Shown: one piece after another, positions 5,386-6,471 of the stretch
How positions within the stretch are numbered: the stretch's first letter is position 1
How the letters are laid out: each line of letters begins with the position of its first letter
DNA from: DATDOY01 sp035293045
Lineage (GTDB): Bacteria > Actinomycetota > Acidimicrobiia > IMCC26256 > JACPCJ01
DNA: 6,471 nt
Reading direction: 5' to 3'
NCBI GenBank assembly: GCA_035293045.1
Contig: DATDOY010000072.1
Coordinates: forward strand, 1-6,471
Notes under the pieces: generated by a model
What the model was told of the DNA's origin: nothing
Seen by the model: the letters and a program-made list of their open reading frames with translations, nothing else
Databases searched by the model: none
Translations under genes and position numbers: made by a program

Positions 5386-6309
5386 ATGGCAGATGACCTG
5401 AGCGAGCGACTTGTCGACGCCCTGAACGCGACCTACGGACGCCACCCTGGCCACCGCGCCGCCCACGCCAAGGGCGTGCTGTGCGCGGCGACCTTTACCG
5501 CCACGTCCGAGGCCGCCGGACTCAGCATCGCGCCTCATTTCGACGGCACGCCGCACCGCGCCCACGTGCGGTTTTCCAACGGCAGTGGCGATCCCGCCAG
5601 CGTCGACGGGGCGCGGGACGGGCGGGGGATCGCGCTCAAGGTCTACCTCCCCGCGGGCGGCACCACCGACGTCATCGGCCTCACGCTTCCCGTGTTCTTC
5701 GTGCGGACCCCGGAAGACCTCCTCGCCTTCAACGACGCGCGGCGTCCCGATCCCGACACGGGCGCCCTCGACATGGACAAGGTCGGGGCTTTCCTGGCCG
5801 AGCACCCGGAGACCGTTCCCGCCGTGACGGCCGCGATCACCGCGCCGACGCCGGCGAGCTATGCGCAGCTCCGGTACCACGCCTTGCACACGTTCAGGTT
5901 TCTGGCGCCCGACGGCGCCGTTCGTCACGGCCGATATCGCTTCGAGCCTGCGGCGGGGGAGGCCTCGATCAGCGAAGACGATGTGGCGGGCCGTTCACCC
6001 GATTACCTGCGAGAGGAACTCGGTGAGCGCCTCGCCCGTGGCCCGGCGTCGTTTGCCCTGGATTTGGAGATCGCCGACGCCGGCGATCCGCTCGACGACC
6101 CAACCGCCGCTTGGCCGGAGGATCGGACCCGGGTCCGCATCGCCCACATCGAGATCACCGCGCTCGCCTTCGATCGTGAGCATGACGGCGACGTGCTCGT
6201 GTTCGATCCCTCGCGTGTGCCGCATGGCATCGAGCTGAGCGACGACCCGATCTTGCGGGCGCGATCCGGCGCCTACGGCGTGTCGGTGACCCGGCGCACC
6301 GCGGGCTGA
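5386..6309 (+). CDS. catalase-family heme peroxidase (minimal, SrpA-like)
   Basis: This 307-residue catalase-fold heme enzyme is far shorter than the ~480-residue classical catalases and belongs with the minimal SrpA-like catalase-related peroxidases, which use peroxide to oxidise organic donors and often have weak catalase activity. The distal heme His is H27 (AAHAKG), the VRFSN segment at 61-65 carries the conserved Ser, and RGIALKVYLPAG (80-91) and LPVFFVRTPEDLLAF (101-115) are core strands. The proximal heme ligand is Y297 in the R-x3-Y motif R293-S-G-A-Y297. The Asn of the classical GNNTP motif is replaced here (GLTLP, 98-102), as is usual for the minimal group. Unlike many SrpA proteins it has no signal peptide, so it is probably cytoplasmic. 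ATG 5386 follows a TAGGCT hexamer by 9 nt. A strong hairpin follows the stop by 14 nt, so it is probably monocistronic. Possible roles are detoxification of peroxides made by nearby oxygenases or an independent biosynthetic oxidation. Confidence 0.93.
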   Translation: MADDLSERLVDALNATYGRHPGHRAAHAKGVLCAATFTATSEAAGLSIAPHFDGTPHRAHVRFSNGSGDPASVDGARDGRGIALKVYLPAGGTTDVIGLTLPVFFVRTPEDLLAFNDARRPDPDTGALDMDKVGAFLAEHPETVPAVTAAITAPTPASYAQLRYHALHTFRFLAPDGAVRHGRYRFEPAAGEASISEDDVAGRSPDYLREELGERLARGPASFALDLEIADAGDPLDDPTAAWPEDRTRVRIAHIEITALAFDREHDGDVLVFDPSRVPHGIELSDDPILRARSGAYGVSVTRRTAG

Positions 6310-6323
6310 TTCGTCCCGCCCAT

Positions 6324-6368
6324 TCTCGAGCAAGTTTCCCACCTCTCAGGTGGATGGCTTGCTCGAGA
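6324..6368. terminator. nested hairpin after the catalase gene, likely terminator
   Basis: TCTCGAGCAAG (6324-6334) pairs perfectly over 11 bp with CTTGCTCGAGA (6358-6368). Inside it, CCACCT (6339-6344) pairs with AGGTGG (6348-6353) around a 3-nt loop. The structure starts 14 nt after the catalase stop and ends 53 nt before the tRNA, the right place to stop read-through. No U-tract follows, which is common for actinobacterial terminators. The outer arms are symmetrical enough to work on either strand. Confidence 0.6.
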
Positions 6369-6409
6369 TTGGCCCAAACCCTGCGTTCGGCTCTCGCCCG
6401 GCGTTCCGC

Positions 6410-6415
6410 TACCCT
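6410..6415 (+). promoter_or_regulatory. candidate -10 hexamer for the initiator tRNA
   Basis: TACCCT matches TANNNT and is 6 nt before the first base of the mature tRNA, so transcription could begin almost at the tRNA 5' end with little or no leader to process. A -35 box is not convincing (TTCGGC at 6386-6391 with an 18-bp spacer is weak). Confidence 0.4.
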
Positions 6416-6421
6416 CTCGCC

Positions 6422-6471
<50 letters not shown>

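Noticed and set aside
4660..5928. Long minus-strand open frame (422 codons) spanning the HD gene, intergenic region and catalase
   Set aside because: It crosses two well-supported forward genes and the gap between them; its residue composition is biased and no family signature appears.

Overview
This is a GC-rich, densely packed chromosomal window. All recognisable genes lie on the + strand. High G/C at third codon positions, GTG starts, very short intergenic gaps and several start codons sitting 7-9 nt behind a TANNNT hexamer (leaderless style) point to an actinobacterium. The overall gene flavour makes an Acidimicrobiia-like lineage a reasonable but unproven guess.

Layout. (1) 1-245: possibly the last ~40 codons of an unidentified gene (ends at 128), then a short non-coding stretch with small hairpins. 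(2) 246-3054: a tight three-gene cassette. It holds a beta-class DNA methyltransferase (TSPPY then DPFMGSG) with an extra ~150-residue C-terminal domain, a 107-residue acidic protein overlapping it by 8 nt, and a 335-residue protein 3 nt further on with a PAD...SCK signature that could be a variant PD-(D/E)XK nuclease core. Together these look like a restriction-modification or related DNA-defence unit whose nuclease and accessory parts are not from families I can name. (3) 3075-4614: a phytanoyl-CoA-dioxygenase-type Fe(II)/2-oxoglutarate oxygenase followed closely by ccdA, a six-helix thiol-disulfide electron carrier. (4) 4636-5226: an HD-domain protein whose spacing of Tyr, His and His-Asp residues matches the PhnZ/TmpB diiron oxygenases better than ordinary phosphohydrolases. 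(5) 5227-5385: an intergenic region with a 15-bp operator-like palindrome. (6) 5386-6309: a minimal, cytoplasmic SrpA-like catalase-family heme peroxidase, followed by a strong nested hairpin. (7) 6422 to the end: the 5' two thirds of an initiator tRNA-fMet(CAU), cut by the window edge.

How they may work together. The cassette at 246-3054 is one transcription and translation-coupled unit and probably acts in DNA modification or restriction. The PhyH oxygenase and the HD protein, separated only by ccdA, recall the PhnY/PhnZ and TmpA/TmpB pairs, in which a 2OG oxygenase hydroxylates an organophosphonate and an HD diiron oxygenase cleaves it. That link is an inference. Promoter-like hexamers suggest the methyltransferase, PhyH, HD, catalase and tRNA genes each have their own start site, with ccdA riding on the PhyH transcript. 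The most promising leads are the restriction-like cassette and the PhyH/HD pair.
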